Positions 52,730 through 63,244 of a DNA stretch of 64,000 nt are shown piece after piece (position 1 is the stretch's first letter; every line of letters begins with the position of its first letter). The position numbers and the translations under genes were made by a program. The stretch covers positions 1,158,323-1,222,322 of the forward strand of contig RPFO01000312.1 in the NCBI GenBank assembly GCA_009746045.1, written 5' to 3'. The notes beneath the pieces were generated by a model. That model did not search any database, was not told the origin of the DNA, and worked only from the letters and a program-made list of their open reading frames with translations. Source of the DNA: Mesostigma viride (Eukaryota > Streptophyta > Mesostigmatophyceae > Mesostigmatales > Mesostigmataceae).

Positions 52730-53690
52730 ACGCGCGCAGAAAGCCAGGGTGCTTGTGTTAGTTAGTGCCTGTGTTAGTTTGTTCTAAGTTGGATCCCACG
52801 CCTGTGCGTGTGTTGTTGTTGTTGTTGTTGCCCACGCCGCACATGGGCAGCAGAGATTTGGAAACGGCCGAGGGCCAGGACACTGAACAGCATGCCACCA
52901 CAAACACACAAGAACCAAAGATACACACAGTTGTGCGAGGTTGTGCGTGATGTTCAGCACTTCAGCTTACATGTATGTATGTATTCTGATCAGACACTCC
53001 GCAAAGGTGAAAACCTTTGCGTTCAGTGCCAGGCCGCGGAAAACGCGGAAAACGCGATCTGCAAATGAATCCGACCGGAATCGAACTGGGGACCTCTCGT
53101 ATGTATGTATGTATGTTCATGTTGTTGTTGTTGTTGATGTTGTGTCCCACGCCGCACATTACAGTACTGTAGCAGCAGAGAATCTATAGTGGCCGAGGGT
53201 ACTTTATCATTGACATGTCAGGTAAGATCTTGCCGTACATTTCTTCTGCTGCCGGCGGAAAACACTGCGATGCACGTGCTCGCGCCAAGTCACCTCCCCC
53301 ATTGGCAGGGTACAGTACGAATAACGAAACGTTGTATTTACACTTCAATGTACGCCCTTCCCTTGGGCAAACGGGTGCACGTTGTATAGCTCGTCAAGTC
53401 ATACACTAGTGCCGAAAACTTGCAATGTGCCCAAGATGTGCCAGCCAACCACGTCTCAACACTCAAGCTAAATTGTTACTGCAATCCATCGGCAGCATTC
53501 GTCCCTTGGCCGGCACAACTTCCTGGAATTAAAGCCTTCAGCGTAAGCACTTTGTTTGGTCGCTGGCATGATAGATAGCAAGAATATCACGATACCATGG
53601 GCACACAGCTAGCGCGGAGCTGACCATTTTCCCCAGGGGGCCTTGTTTGTTGCTACGTTTACGGCCTCAGATACCCTCGTCTGTACAAAA
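52730..53690. repeat. Short duplicated TTG-repeat unit and unassigned sequence
   Basis: TTGTTGTTG tracts followed by CCCACGCCGCACAT and AGCAGAGA occur at 52812-52860 and 53120-53185. Between them are TATG repeats. The rest up to the LRR gene has no recognised feature and includes that gene's promoter. Confidence 0.55.
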
Positions 53691-53693
53691 AAA

Positions 53694-54992
53694 ATGGCAT
53701 GGGGCGCACAGAAAACGGGCATTTCAGACTTGATAAAAAGGCTGCGCGACAACGATGCTAGGACCACAAGTCTTTGCATCCTAAGCGGTAGGAAAGTCGG
53801 GCCGAACGATGTCTTGGACTTGGCGGAAGCTCTCGTCACCAACACGCGGCTGGAGGAGCTGCTTGCGTCAGGACACCCTGTATCTCCGGAAGGCGCGGCC
53901 GCATTGGGCAAAGCTTTGACGCAGAATCGCACTCTCCGCACGCTTGCGGTGGGCGACAGCTCGTTCGGGGATGCAGGAGTTGCTGCTTTCGTGAAAGGTG
54001 GTCTAGGCGAAAATGCGGGCCTGCACGTACTTGACCTAGAGTTCAAAGGAATCGCTAGCTGCAACGCCCTGGGAGAGCTGTTGGCCTTGCATTCGTCACT
54101 TCAGGTACTGAAGTTAGGTCGGAACCTTCTAGACGACGCGGCGTTGACAGACTTGGCCGCTGGCCTGCGGCAGTCAAAATGCCTGACCGCCTTACATGCC
54201 TCGGACAACAAATTCTCGGGCCAGGGCATCGTATCTTTAGGGGAGGCTCTGGCGTCTTCCAGAGTGTCAGTTTTGGACTTGAATGGAAACACGTTGGACG
54301 ATGGGGCAGCCGCCAGCATGTTGCACCACCTGTCACCCGTCCACAGCCTCCAATCCTTGTTACTCAGCCGCTGCAGCCTCGGCCTGGCATCCGCAGAGGC
54401 TCTGGCGCAGCTCATCGCCTCCCCCGGATGCCATCTCAAGCAGCTGGACATCTCCACCAACGACTTTTCTGGTCCTGGCATCGAATGCATCGCCCGGGCC
54501 TTGGGTGCAAATGCCAGTATCCGGGACCTGAGCATGGGCGCCAACAAACTAGGCGACACGGGCGCCGCAGCCCTCGGCGACTCGCTGAGCAAGCGACAGC
54601 TGTTGCTTGACTGCCTGGACGTCAGCGGCAACGAGATGACCTTGGACGGGGTACGGTGCGTGATCCAAGGGGGGCACACCCTGGAGCTATCCCTATTCAA
54701 CAACAAGGTGGAGGATGCGGGCGCGCCTGCACTTGCGGATGCCCTGATGGGCAACAGCTGCCTGCAAGCCATCAACATTGGCGCGTGCTGCCTCACGGGG
54801 CCGGGCGTGGCCGCTGTGCTGGCGTGTTTGGAGGAGGCGGAGCACCCAAGCCTGCAGCGGCTGGAAGTGGGGGGCAATACCATCGATGGGCAGGTGGAGG
54901 CAGCCATTCGGTCCCTGCGTGAGCGCAGGCCACACCTGAGGGTCATATTCCGCGCCGCAGCGGGCGAGAATGCTGGCAACCCACCCTCGTGA
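53694..54992 (+). CDS. Leucine-rich-repeat protein, ribonuclease-inhibitor type
   Basis: An intronless frame of 432 residues from the ATG at 53694 (MAWGAQKTGI). A start 17 codons upstream at 53643 is also possible. At least 11 repeats of about 28 residues have the pattern LxxLxLxxNxLxDxGAxxLxxxL, for example LQVLKLGRNLLDDAALTDLA and IRDLSMGANKLGDTGAAALG. This is the RI-like or NLR-type LRR subclass, a horseshoe for protein binding. There is no signal peptide, membrane segment, NACHT or kinase domain, so it is probably a soluble cytosolic scaffold. No frameshift is seen. The partner is unknown. Confidence 0.9.
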   Translation: MAWGAQKTGISDLIKRLRDNDARTTSLCILSGRKVGPNDVLDLAEALVTNTRLEELLASGHPVSPEGAAALGKALTQNRTLRTLAVGDSSFGDAGVAAFVKGGLGENAGLHVLDLEFKGIASCNALGELLALHSSLQVLKLGRNLLDDAALTDLAAGLRQSKCLTALHASDNKFSGQGIVSLGEALASSRVSVLDLNGNTLDDGAAASMLHHLSPVHSLQSLLLSRCSLGLASAEALAQLIASPGCHLKQLDISTNDFSGPGIECIARALGANASIRDLSMGANKLGDTGAAALGDSLSKRQLLLDCLDVSGNEMTLDGVRCVIQGGHTLELSLFNNKVEDAGAPALADALMGNSCLQAINIGACCLTGPGVAAVLACLEEAEHPSLQRLEVGGNTIDGQVEAAIRSLRERRPHLRVIFRAAAGENAGNPPS

Positions 54993-56200
54993 TGTTCTGG
55001 GCCGTGTACCCGTCTTAGACTACAACGGCATGGCATGGCTTACGTAATTCATGACTAGCTAGACCTTTTCAGTGGGTTTCCATTTGCGGGTATTTCCTCA
55101 TAAATGGTGGGAGAGCGATTGCAGCAATGGTGCTCACAACTAGACACTCCCAGCCAGTTATGCCCGAAACACACGCCCTGATCAAGCAAGATGTTTCCTT
55201 CCTCACTGTCTAGGTCATCTAGTCGCTCTTACCGTCAGCCAGCCATACTTTCAATGAACAAGGCTGCACATTTCCGTCTCCATTCATATACATCATCTTG
55301 AACGGCTCGAAAATGCGGAAAAGATAACGGCAGGCTCGAGCTACCATGGTCCGGATTCTCCATATTTCTGGCCTGCACTGATTGTCGCATGGATACAACC
55401 CCCTAACTTATTCATACATGACGTGTGGCTATTATTTCTAGAAGTACAAGTGGCGTAATTACAGGATCTGCGTGTAACCAGTGTCGGGATGAAGGTTTTT
55501 GCATGAAGCCACTTGTGGCGTATTGAACTTTTGAAACTTCCGTTGACTCGGCCAATGTGTGGCTCTTAGCCAACTAAAATTGTGCTTGGCACGGCCACGT
55601 GTGGCGGTCGGCCTTCCAACCATACTTTGGTGCAGCAAAGTCATCCCCAGCGCGAAAACGTCAAGTAGAACGGCGCTGTCGGCGCGGCACTATGCATGCT
55701 GGCTGACGGGTAGCGTTCTAGCACCTCTCAGGTACCCATGGGTCCCTGCCTGCCGGCCGGCGTCTGCCAGCGTGTAAATGCACGGAAGCCAGCCGCACAC
55801 TACGGTAGTATTGCCTACTACAGTAAGTTACCCAGTGAGCGACAGGGCACTGCTCAAGTACCATGTTCGCATTCGTGTCGGGAGATTTACGGTGGAGCGC
55901 CGGCTGGAACCTGGAGCAGTGTCAGACGACCTTCCAGCGGCCGGGCCAGCGTTCCGCCACAAACCTAGTGGCACCAACTAGTGCATGGCGTCACCTGTAC
56001 TAGACTGAACTTCAGCTAGCTCACTGCCACTTTGTGGGCAATGGGAACAAGAAAGTAGAACAGCACGGCCAACTTGTGGCGTCTTAATTCATTAATAAGT
56101 GCTCACGTGACTGTGTCACGTGGGTGCCAATACAGAGTAAAGGGACCTAGTCAACCCTTCATTATACTAAGTGAGACAAATATATACACAACGACAAGCT
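54993..56200. other. Intergenic region with an inverted short interspersed element
   Basis: The 240-bp element at 55150-55380 is listed separately. Short open frames around 55740-55980 show no known motif. A CACGTG hairpin with GGTGCC flank lies at 56100-56130. Confidence 0.5.
55150..55380 (-). mobile_element. Second copy of the short interspersed element, inverted
   Basis: The reverse complement matches 45653-45889 over nearly the whole length with moderate divergence (GAATCCGGACCATGGTAGCT, GATGAATATGAATGGAGA-type, GACTAGATGACCTAGAC). That shows the unit is dispersed and not part of the ORF1 LINE. Confidence 0.75.
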
Positions 56201-56355
56201 TGATTGACAAAGCCAAGTGGGCTCAGGTTATTGATGAGGATGACCCCCCACCAGTGGGGAAGCCGCGTGTTTGCAAGCGCAGGAAGGATGATAGGCCAGA
56301 CCCCTAGGGTCTGGCTCACTTGACTCTATACATAGAAGGTAGAATAGATAGAACA
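56200..56355 (+). mobile_element. LINE family A 3' coding end
   Basis: Short in-frame C-terminus DKAKWAQVIDEDDPPPVGKP then RVCKRRKDD, ending in TAG, and part of the 3' UTR. It is heavily 5'-truncated. It abuts the 5' end of the ORF1-only LINE. Confidence 0.7.
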
Positions 56356-56365
56356 TACTGGCCGG

Positions 56366-57992
56366 TGATGGCTGACGGCGGAGCTCAGAACTTTTGCGTC
56401 TGAGCCCCAAATTCAGTCAGGCTACTTGCATCAGATGCGTCTTTTCAAGATGCATCTGCTAGTATAATCGGTTACGGCTGTAACGCAGTATTTTGCAAAT
56501 GCCACCAAAACGCAGCCTTGACAAACAAATCGAGCTGCTGTCGGCATTCCCGTCGCCAGTAGCACGTGCGACATCAACTCCCGCGGACGCCAACCTTTTC
56601 GCGCTGATCGAAGCTCTCCCCCCCGGTCTGCCTCCCTCGATGCATTGCTCTACGCCAAATTCGTCGCCCATTCCCAAGAAAAACCGAACTTCCCATATAC
56701 CAAATGGGACGTCCGCCGCTTCGGCGCCGGCCAGCGGGATATTTTTGCATCTTGGAAATCTTTAGGCTCACGAAGGAACAATGTGACGATGTTATCAAGT
56801 TCCTGGCCCGCCATGACGAACTTTTCCTGCCTACCCCTGGCGACAAGGTCACCAAGCCCGCCTGGGAATGGCTGCTTCAAGAACCGGAGGCGTACTTGAA
56901 GGCAGTCATCATGTGCAGCTACCTGCGCTGCGACGCCCAGGACATCACCCAGATTGGCTACGCTGGCCTCAGGAGCCTCCTGCATGAGCGCAGACGGGCA
57001 GCCACAGCAGCTGCAGCATCCCCGCAGAGCAGCACCTCCCCCAGCACGGACTCCATCCGAGCTGCAGTGGCGGAGCAGCTGGCGCCGATGGCTGAGCAGC
57101 TCGCCGCCCTGAACGCGCCTGACGGCCCACTCAACACTCTCTCGGCCAAGGTCAACAACATTGAAGCCAGAGTCGCCCTTAAGCTCCAGCCTCAGTTTAC
57201 TGCTACGCAAGAGCACATTGCCACCAAAGTTTCCGAGGCCACAGCCACTGTGACCACCCGCCTTAACCAGGTGGAAGGCCGAGTCGGCCAAGGCACCGTG
57301 AAACTTGAGGCAGAACTTTGCTGCCAAGGTAGACACCCTGGCCACGCAGGTCCCCGAGATCGCCGAGCGAACGGCCACGTACCATCACCGCCCAACCTGC
57401 TGGTAGGGCTAGCGATGACCCCTCGACTCGCGCCTCCTGGGCGGACCTGCTCAAGAGCCAGGCATCCTCTACCACGACCGCCATCACCACCAAGCTCCAG
57501 GAGCTGGAAGACACGCGCCGCGAGGCCGCTGACCGCGACCGTCGCCGCTGCCGGGTCATCCTCAGGCGCTTCGACATGCCGCCGGAGGAGACCCCAGACT
57601 CTCTTCTCGACGAGCTGAAGAAACAGCTCTTGGCGTGCATGCAGCTGCCAGGTGCGATTATACTGCAGGGCGCCTTCCACCTGCCCCACCCACGGGCCAA
57701 GGCTGGGCCCCCTCCAGTGGTCCTCACCTTCAGCGACATCGCAGCCCGAGTTCGGTTCCTCTCTCGCCGCAAGAAGCTGGTGGACACCTCCTGGTCGCTT
57801 GACGACGACCTGACGCCAGCTAGCCCAGCAGCAGCAACGCCGCGATCAGTGGCCCGACTACATCCGCCACAAGACCAACCCCGAGAAGCCCCAAGTGTAC
57901 TGGCGGGGCAGGGACCTCTATGTCAATTACAAGAAACTGTGGAAGCCCCCCCGGGCTTCCCCGGGATAGAGCAGTACTCCAGCTAGTTGTCT
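56366..57992 (+). pseudogene. ORF1-only LINE derivative, frameshifted
   Basis: The 5' UTR GGCTGACGGCGGAGCTCAGA is shared with 47107. The start is at 56499. N-terminal block with LLYAKFVAHSQEKPNF then WDVRRFGAGQ, then IFRLTKEQCDDVIKFLARHD, a coiled coil near 57100-57300 (VEARV/QFTAT-type heptads), the RRM-like block PPPVVLTFSDIAARVRFLSR, and LDDDLTPA...QQQ then YWRGRDLYVNYKKLWKPP. Breaks include GCAG at about 57310-57316, ACGT at 57377-57380 and CTAG at 57820-57823; removing each restores the frame. No ORF2 follows. Confidence 0.7.
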
Positions 57993-58184
57993 AGATGGGG
58001 GCAATCGATTATGGGATAGCTTAGGCATTACAGCACTTGAAACGATATTAGCGCACAGCGTTATAGTACCTTCAATTAGCTCTGGCACCTTGTGGCCATC
58101 AGCTTGCGCCTTAATTAGCCGACGTCTTGAGCCCACCTCACATTTGTAGCATAAGCTATGCGTCAGCCTATACCTATGGTATTG

Positions 58185-58375
58185 CACTGGTTGTATTGCA
58201 CCCACAGTGTTGCGCCCCGGCACCATGCCGTGGAGAGAGCGCTCTGTGGCCTGCCCACCTGCGGCAGTGAGAGAAGCTAGGGCGCCCTCCCTCCTTCTCG
58301 CTGTGTATGTAGGGTTGAAGGTTCCTTTACTCTGTATTGGCACCCACGTGACGCGGTCACGTGCTTATTAATTAA
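58185..58375 (+). repeat. SINE-like repeat (third family)
   Basis: Copy of 46735-46970, ending CACGTGACGCGGTCACGTG and TTATTAATTAATC. It lacks the TGCA at the position of 46835. Confidence 0.75.
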
Positions 58376-58419
58376 TCAAGTAATACTGGCCGGTAGAACA
58401 TTCCATCCCATGTTCCCCT

Positions 58420-58480
58420 CCCACTGAGGACTTATGCTCACGTGATGCAGTCACGTGTCTATCAATTAATTAATACCGGC
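58420..58480. repeat. CACGTG palindrome with AATTAATT tail
   Basis: GAGGACTTATGCTCACGTGA then TGCAGTCACGTG and an AATTAATTAAT tail. The same unit occurs at 44195-44245 and 58862-58920. Confidence 0.7.
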
Positions 58481-58499
58481 CGGTAAGTAAGTAAATGCT

Positions 58500-58800
58500 T
58501 GAACATGGCGGATAAGCTTACATTCCTCAGACGCCGCAAGCGGCTCGAGAGGACTCCCTGCACTCTGGACGACGACTAGCTAATTGACCCTGGCGCAGCA
58601 ACAACGGCGACGGGCTATGGCCGACCTACCTCCAGCTCCGGCAGACAGCGGCAGCTGGAAGAAGCCGGTATACTGCATGGAGGGGGGCGGTCATCTACGT
58701 TGACCACAAGCCCTGGCAAGCGACCCCCGCTGCCCCAGCACCCTCAGCAACCTTAGCCTAGGGAACTGTAGCAGTATAGTAGTGTAGAATAGTAAGGCTT
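58500..58800 (+). pseudogene. ORF1 C-terminal fragment with shared 3' UTR
   Basis: MADKLTFLRRRKRLE, DDD, then PVYC...GAVIYVDHKPWQ parallels 48731-48950. TGCA at 58674-58677 is extra relative to that copy (TACTGCATGGAGG versus TACTGGAGG). AGCTAAT-type bases are inserted at about 58577. It is followed by GTAGTGTAGAATAGTAAGGC. Confidence 0.7.
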
Positions 58801-58861
58801 AAGTAGCCAACATGGCCATGTACACTGTAGTATATGCCCTAAGTTTCGCTGGCACATGTCA

Positions 58862-58930
58862 GAGGACTTACGCTCACGTGACGCAGTCACGTGTCTATTA
58901 ATTGTTAATTAAATTAAATATAAATTAATG
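58862..58930. repeat. CACGTG palindrome with AT-rich tail
   Basis: GAGGACTTACGCTCACGTGA then CGCAGTCACGTG, TCTATTAATTGTTAATTAAA. Confidence 0.7.
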
Positions 58931-59039
58931 GAGTATGCCTATGATGGGCTCCACACCATGCAGATGATGCATTAGCAATATTTAGCCATGCTTTGCCCAC
59001 TTCGATACAGAGAGTTGCTCTCTGCTGCGATGTCATTTT

Positions 59040-59345
59040 AAACTAAAATTTAAATTATAACATGACTCCGTTGGGAGATCATGTAAGCACACATTCCCTT
59101 GCTGGATGATGGATGGAGACGTGGGCGAAGCCACGAAACCGAACTAAGCTAACTCTAAGCTAATCTAGAAAACCCTAACTACTCTACTCACGGCAATTTA
59201 AGCGCCCCTTCCTCCTGGGGGTCCGGGGGGGGCTTGCCACAGGGGCTGGCGTGTGAGCCAGTGCTGGACAATTATCGTCTGCCACCTCTTCTTGTTCTGC
59301 ATAGCAGTCCAGGTAGACGGGTGGCGGTAGAAGGCCGAGCCGTAA
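59040..59345 (-). mobile_element. LINE family B 3' end, minus strand
   Basis: Minus-strand coding end with MQNKKRWQT and H-x-PAPV-like continuation, stop, then the LINE B 3' UTR (TCTAGATTAGCTTAGAGTTA, GGTTTCGTGGCTTCGCCCAC, CTCCATCCATC) and the CTCCCAACGGAGTCATG tail with TAATTTAAATTT. Two short insertions (about 3-4 bp each) separate it from the other copies. Confidence 0.75.
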
Positions 59346-59500
59346 CACCCGGTCAGCCCTGGGCGGCCCCTCGGTCGGCCCCCGCCCCTCCTTGATCCCG
59401 CATCGCAGGGTACATACGAGCGATCCCGGGGGGACCTCTCGGCAGGCTGAGCATTCCTGGCCACGTACGCTCCCTTTTGCCGCCTGTGCGCGCAACCCTT

Positions 59501-62480
59501 GCATGTCAGACGCTCCCGGACGTCCCTCATCGCGCCCGGAGCTTGTTCAGGCGCTGCGCCTTGTTTTCCCTGGCCCGGATGCACAGTCAATCCTCGACGA
59601 ACTCGGCCACAAGCTGTTTCTCGTCACCCCCCGGCTCCTCGATCTTAGCGCCGTTGGAGCGGGGCGTGCGTGGCGTACAGCTAGGGTGCGGTCATCGCTT
59701 GCTGCCGGCGGTTCCTCCTATGTAGTAGGTGATTGGGAAGGGCTGTGGGCGCTGCAGCCTCCGGCCTCCACCCCGGCGGGGTGTCGGCCGGGCCGCCTCC
59801 TTTGCCCGGGTGGAAGCTGCTGACGCCATGCGGTTGGTGAAGGTAGGTGAATTCTAGTCGGGCCATGCAAAAGCTCGAAATGACCGCATTGGCTCCCTCC
59901 ACTCGACCCCCGACCCTGCAGGCTTTGCGCGACCTTCAGTCACCCCGACGAACCTGCCTTTGCGGTGCCCGCCCCGGCCACCCCCCCGCCCCCGCCTATT
60001 GTCCTGGACCTGGACATCTTCACGGCTGTGCTCAAGGATCTGCCGAACGCCTCGATCATCCACCGGCCCCTCGGGCTGGCGCTACGAGCACCTCTCCGTG
60101 ATGCATGGCGGGCCATGGCGGGGCGACCGCCCTCTTTGAGGCTGCCGCCGATTTGGCCGCGGCCGGGGTCCCTGGCCCCCGCGGCGCGCCCTAATTGGCT
60201 GGCTGGGGCACACCTCAATCCTCATTGCCCTCCTGAAAGACGACGCCCCCCCGCCTGCTGGCCGCGTTCGTCCCATTGCTTGCGGCGAGGTCCTACGCAT
60301 TAAGCTGGTGAGTAAGGCCGGTCATTGGTCGCCAAAAGGCCCCCGAGTTTCGCGCCCACTTTGCCCCAACCGGAGTGATATACTGAGGAGTCCGTCGCGG
60401 CCCAGCTTGGCGTCGCCATGCACCAAACTAGGGGGCAGCGACATCATCGTGCACACAGTTCCCGCCTACCTAGAGATGCATCCGACCCATGTGGCGCTGA
60501 AGGTGGATTGCCACAATGCGCTCAATGCTGTCACCAAGGCTAGCATCTTTGAGGCCGTCGGCGAGGCGTTCCCTGACCTTCTTGCGTGGACAGCAGCCTG
60601 CTACGGCGAACCCACTCAACTCTCCTTCCTCATGGAGGATGGGATGTTCGCTGACGTCGCTTCCCGCACGGGAACCCAGCAAGGTGACCCCCTCGGCCCC
60701 TTAATTTACCTCAGTGTCTGCCCCGCTGCACGTACAAGGCTCTCCAAGGTGTCCACGCTGCGCACCCGGATGTCGTGCTCCTCGCCTATATGGACGATAT
60801 CCATGCCCTTGGCCCGGCCGACGCTGTGGTTGCCGCCCTGGCTGCCCTTGAAGTGGCCATGGCTGATGGCGGCCATCAACCTTCGGCTCCGGCACCCTCC
60901 CCAAGTGTGCAGTCTTTTCGCCCCACTGGGGACTGCTCTGGCTTCCCCGCGGCTATCCCGGGGGCATTGGCGCGGGCGCGTGGTTTCTCGTGCCTGGGCG
61001 TCCCTGTGGGTGACCCTAGCTGACTACGTCGAAGAGGAGCTCCGGGCCGGCCACCGTGGAACAGCGCACCCACTGTCCTCGAGACTTGGGCGCGCCTCAA
61101 GGACCCCCAGACCAAAGGGCTCCTCCTGTGGTTTTGCGCCCACCCGCGGGTGGTTCACTGGCTCCGGCCGTGGCGCTCCCCCCCACTTGGTGCGGCAATT
61201 GCCTCGGAAGGCCATGACGAGCGCATTCATGCCGCCTTGCAGGTGCTCCTCCCCGGCCCTAGCCTGCCAGCTCACTCCATGCGCTTGGCCACCCTCCCCT
61301 GTCGCATGGGCGGATGTGGGCTCACTCGCGCCGCCCGCCTCGCCCACGCCGCCTTCCTTGGCTCTGTTGCTCAGGCCTGGGCGGAGATCCGCCGGTTGGT
61401 CCCCAGCGCCGTCAGCGCCATTCCCGACTTGGTCACCCCATCCCCCTTCCCCTTTGTGCAGGCTGTGCAGGATTCTTACCTCGGGATCCAGCAGGCTTGC
61501 GAGTTGCGACCTCGTCGATCTGCCCCGCTCAGGCCGTCCACCGTTGCCTGCCCCGGGGCACGCCCGGCGGGTCCACTGTCGTCAGTCCTAGTGTCTTCCC
61601 TGCCTGCATTCATGAAAAACTGAACAAAAGACCTAAGCGGGTATACTACACTGTGCCAACTGGATGGGTCTGCATGCGAGCTTGAACGATCAGGGGAAGG
61701 CTTGGCTTCACTCCGTTTCCCTTGAGGGGAGCGTGCATGGGGTCCGCATTCCTGCGCGCCCTCCCCATGAGCCCTTTGTTCACGCTGGTTTTTGCCCTTT
61801 ACGCCATTGCTCTCCACCACCAGCTGTTTGCCCCGCAACCTCTCATCATGGCGGGTGCGTCCTGCGGCAGCTGCGGGCTTGCTCTGGATACTACTGGGAC
61901 GCACTATGTACATCGCGTGCATGGGTGGCCAGCAGAACCAGAACTGGTTCCTCTATCTCCATACCGCTCTCCTCCGGGTGGTGTGTGCCATGGTTCGGTC
62001 GGTCTTTCCCCACTCCACCATCAAGTGCGAGGACGCGGATGGGGCTGCCCTCTACTCACCCAACCACCGCCCCGACATTACCGTGCTTGACTACGACGGG
62101 CATGGGGTTGCCACCTGCTCATCGATGTCTCCGTGGCTCGGCCGCTCTCCGGTCGCCGGCACATTCTCCGGGCGGCTGTGGATGCCGGCGCTGCTGCCGC
62201 TGTGGCTGAGCGCGACAAGTTTGCCTCCTACGGCAATGTGGGGCCCCACCGTGTCAACCCCTTTGTCCTTGAGGAGTTCCCGAGGGGCCATGGGCCCCAA
62301 GACAGCGGAGTTTTTCCACGAATGCTGCCAGCGCCGTGAAGACCGCCTCGATCGACCTCAAGGGTCAGACCGCCCCGTGGTCCTCGTATTGGCGGCAGCG
62401 CCTGTTATGTACTCGCCCTCACTCGCACTGTGGCTGATGTGTTATTCCGCCGCACCCGGGCGGACTTTGTCGCGACCCAT
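59501..62480 (+). pseudogene. LINE with RT and probable restriction-like endonuclease, degenerate
   Basis: The N-terminus is near 59501 (MSDAPGRPSSRPELVQALRL). A GPSGWRYEHLS block lies near 60070, then RPIACGEVLRI near 60270. The RT shows LKVDCHNALNAV near 60497 (motif A) and GTQQGDPLGPLIY near 60670 (motif B). AYMDDIHAL lies near 60786 (motif C, next frame). Then come GGCGLTRAARLAHAAFLGS, a CGSC...H zinc-like site near 61862, and a C-terminal region near 62070-62300 (RPDITVLDYDG, IDVSVARPL, ERDKFASYG, NPFVLEEFPRGHG). The last pattern resembles the PD-(D/E)XK endonuclease of R2/NeSL/Dualen-type LINEs. Many frameshifts mean it is inactive. Confidence 0.65.
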
Positions 62481-63244
62481 GTGGTCTAGATCCCTCCCAG
62501 GCCTGCATGGTGGGCCGGCAGCGATGTTGCTGCGTGTCGTAGTTTTGTGATGTAGTTAGTTGTACCTTGTGCAGCTGGCGTGATCCTTGGATGTCTGTGT
62601 CAGATTCCTATTAATTTCTTCAGGGTTCTTCTCCTTTTCGGGGTTTTCCTTATGTTGCATGCCCATCTCACCTCTGTAATCTATCATTCTCAATCAAAGA
62701 GTACTAAAGCACGGACCTACGGTCCACCATATACTACTATCTGATCAATAATTGATTACAAAAATTAGCTGGACTGAAGATTGTCCTCACCACGGTCAGG
62801 GGTTACTTCACCGTAAATGCTGCTATGGTACCTGTATGCATGCGTATGCACGAGCCAGCTGCTGCAGGCGTAACACGCACATACCAAGGACTCGTTCACT
62901 ATTTGGCTTGCGGTAGAATGGACGTCTTGTCAGTTTTCTTGTGATGTGGCCTCCCCACGTTGGCACACATGCAACGAATAAATTAATCAAAAATACGCTA
63001 CGGTGTCCCAATTGTAGCAAAGCCATACTCCATAGCTGGAACTCAGAATAAATAGCTGTACAAGAACCATTGGTTGGGATCCCACAGTGCTGAGCAGTGC
63101 CATGGTTGTCACCAGTGTGCCAAGGCGGCTCTCGGCAACACCACTTGCCGTGCCGAATAGATCTACACCTAGGCCAACCAACACAGTGCCTTGACTTCTG
63201 CCTATCTACCTTGATTTCGACAGGGCAACGTGGGCCCCTGGTAT
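62481..63244. other. Unassigned region
   Basis: No gene recognised. It probably includes the 3' UTR of the preceding LINE. Short frames have no known motif. Confidence 0.45.

Noticed and set aside
53060-53100. tRNA gene fragment on the minus strand (GTTCGATTCC-like B box)
   Set aside because: The T-stem does not pair well and no D-arm, anticodon arm or 5' acceptor strand follows, so it is at most a tRNA-derived trace.
54101-55036. 311-codon minus-strand frame opposite the LRR gene
   Set aside because: Antisense shadow of the GC-rich LRR coding sequence.
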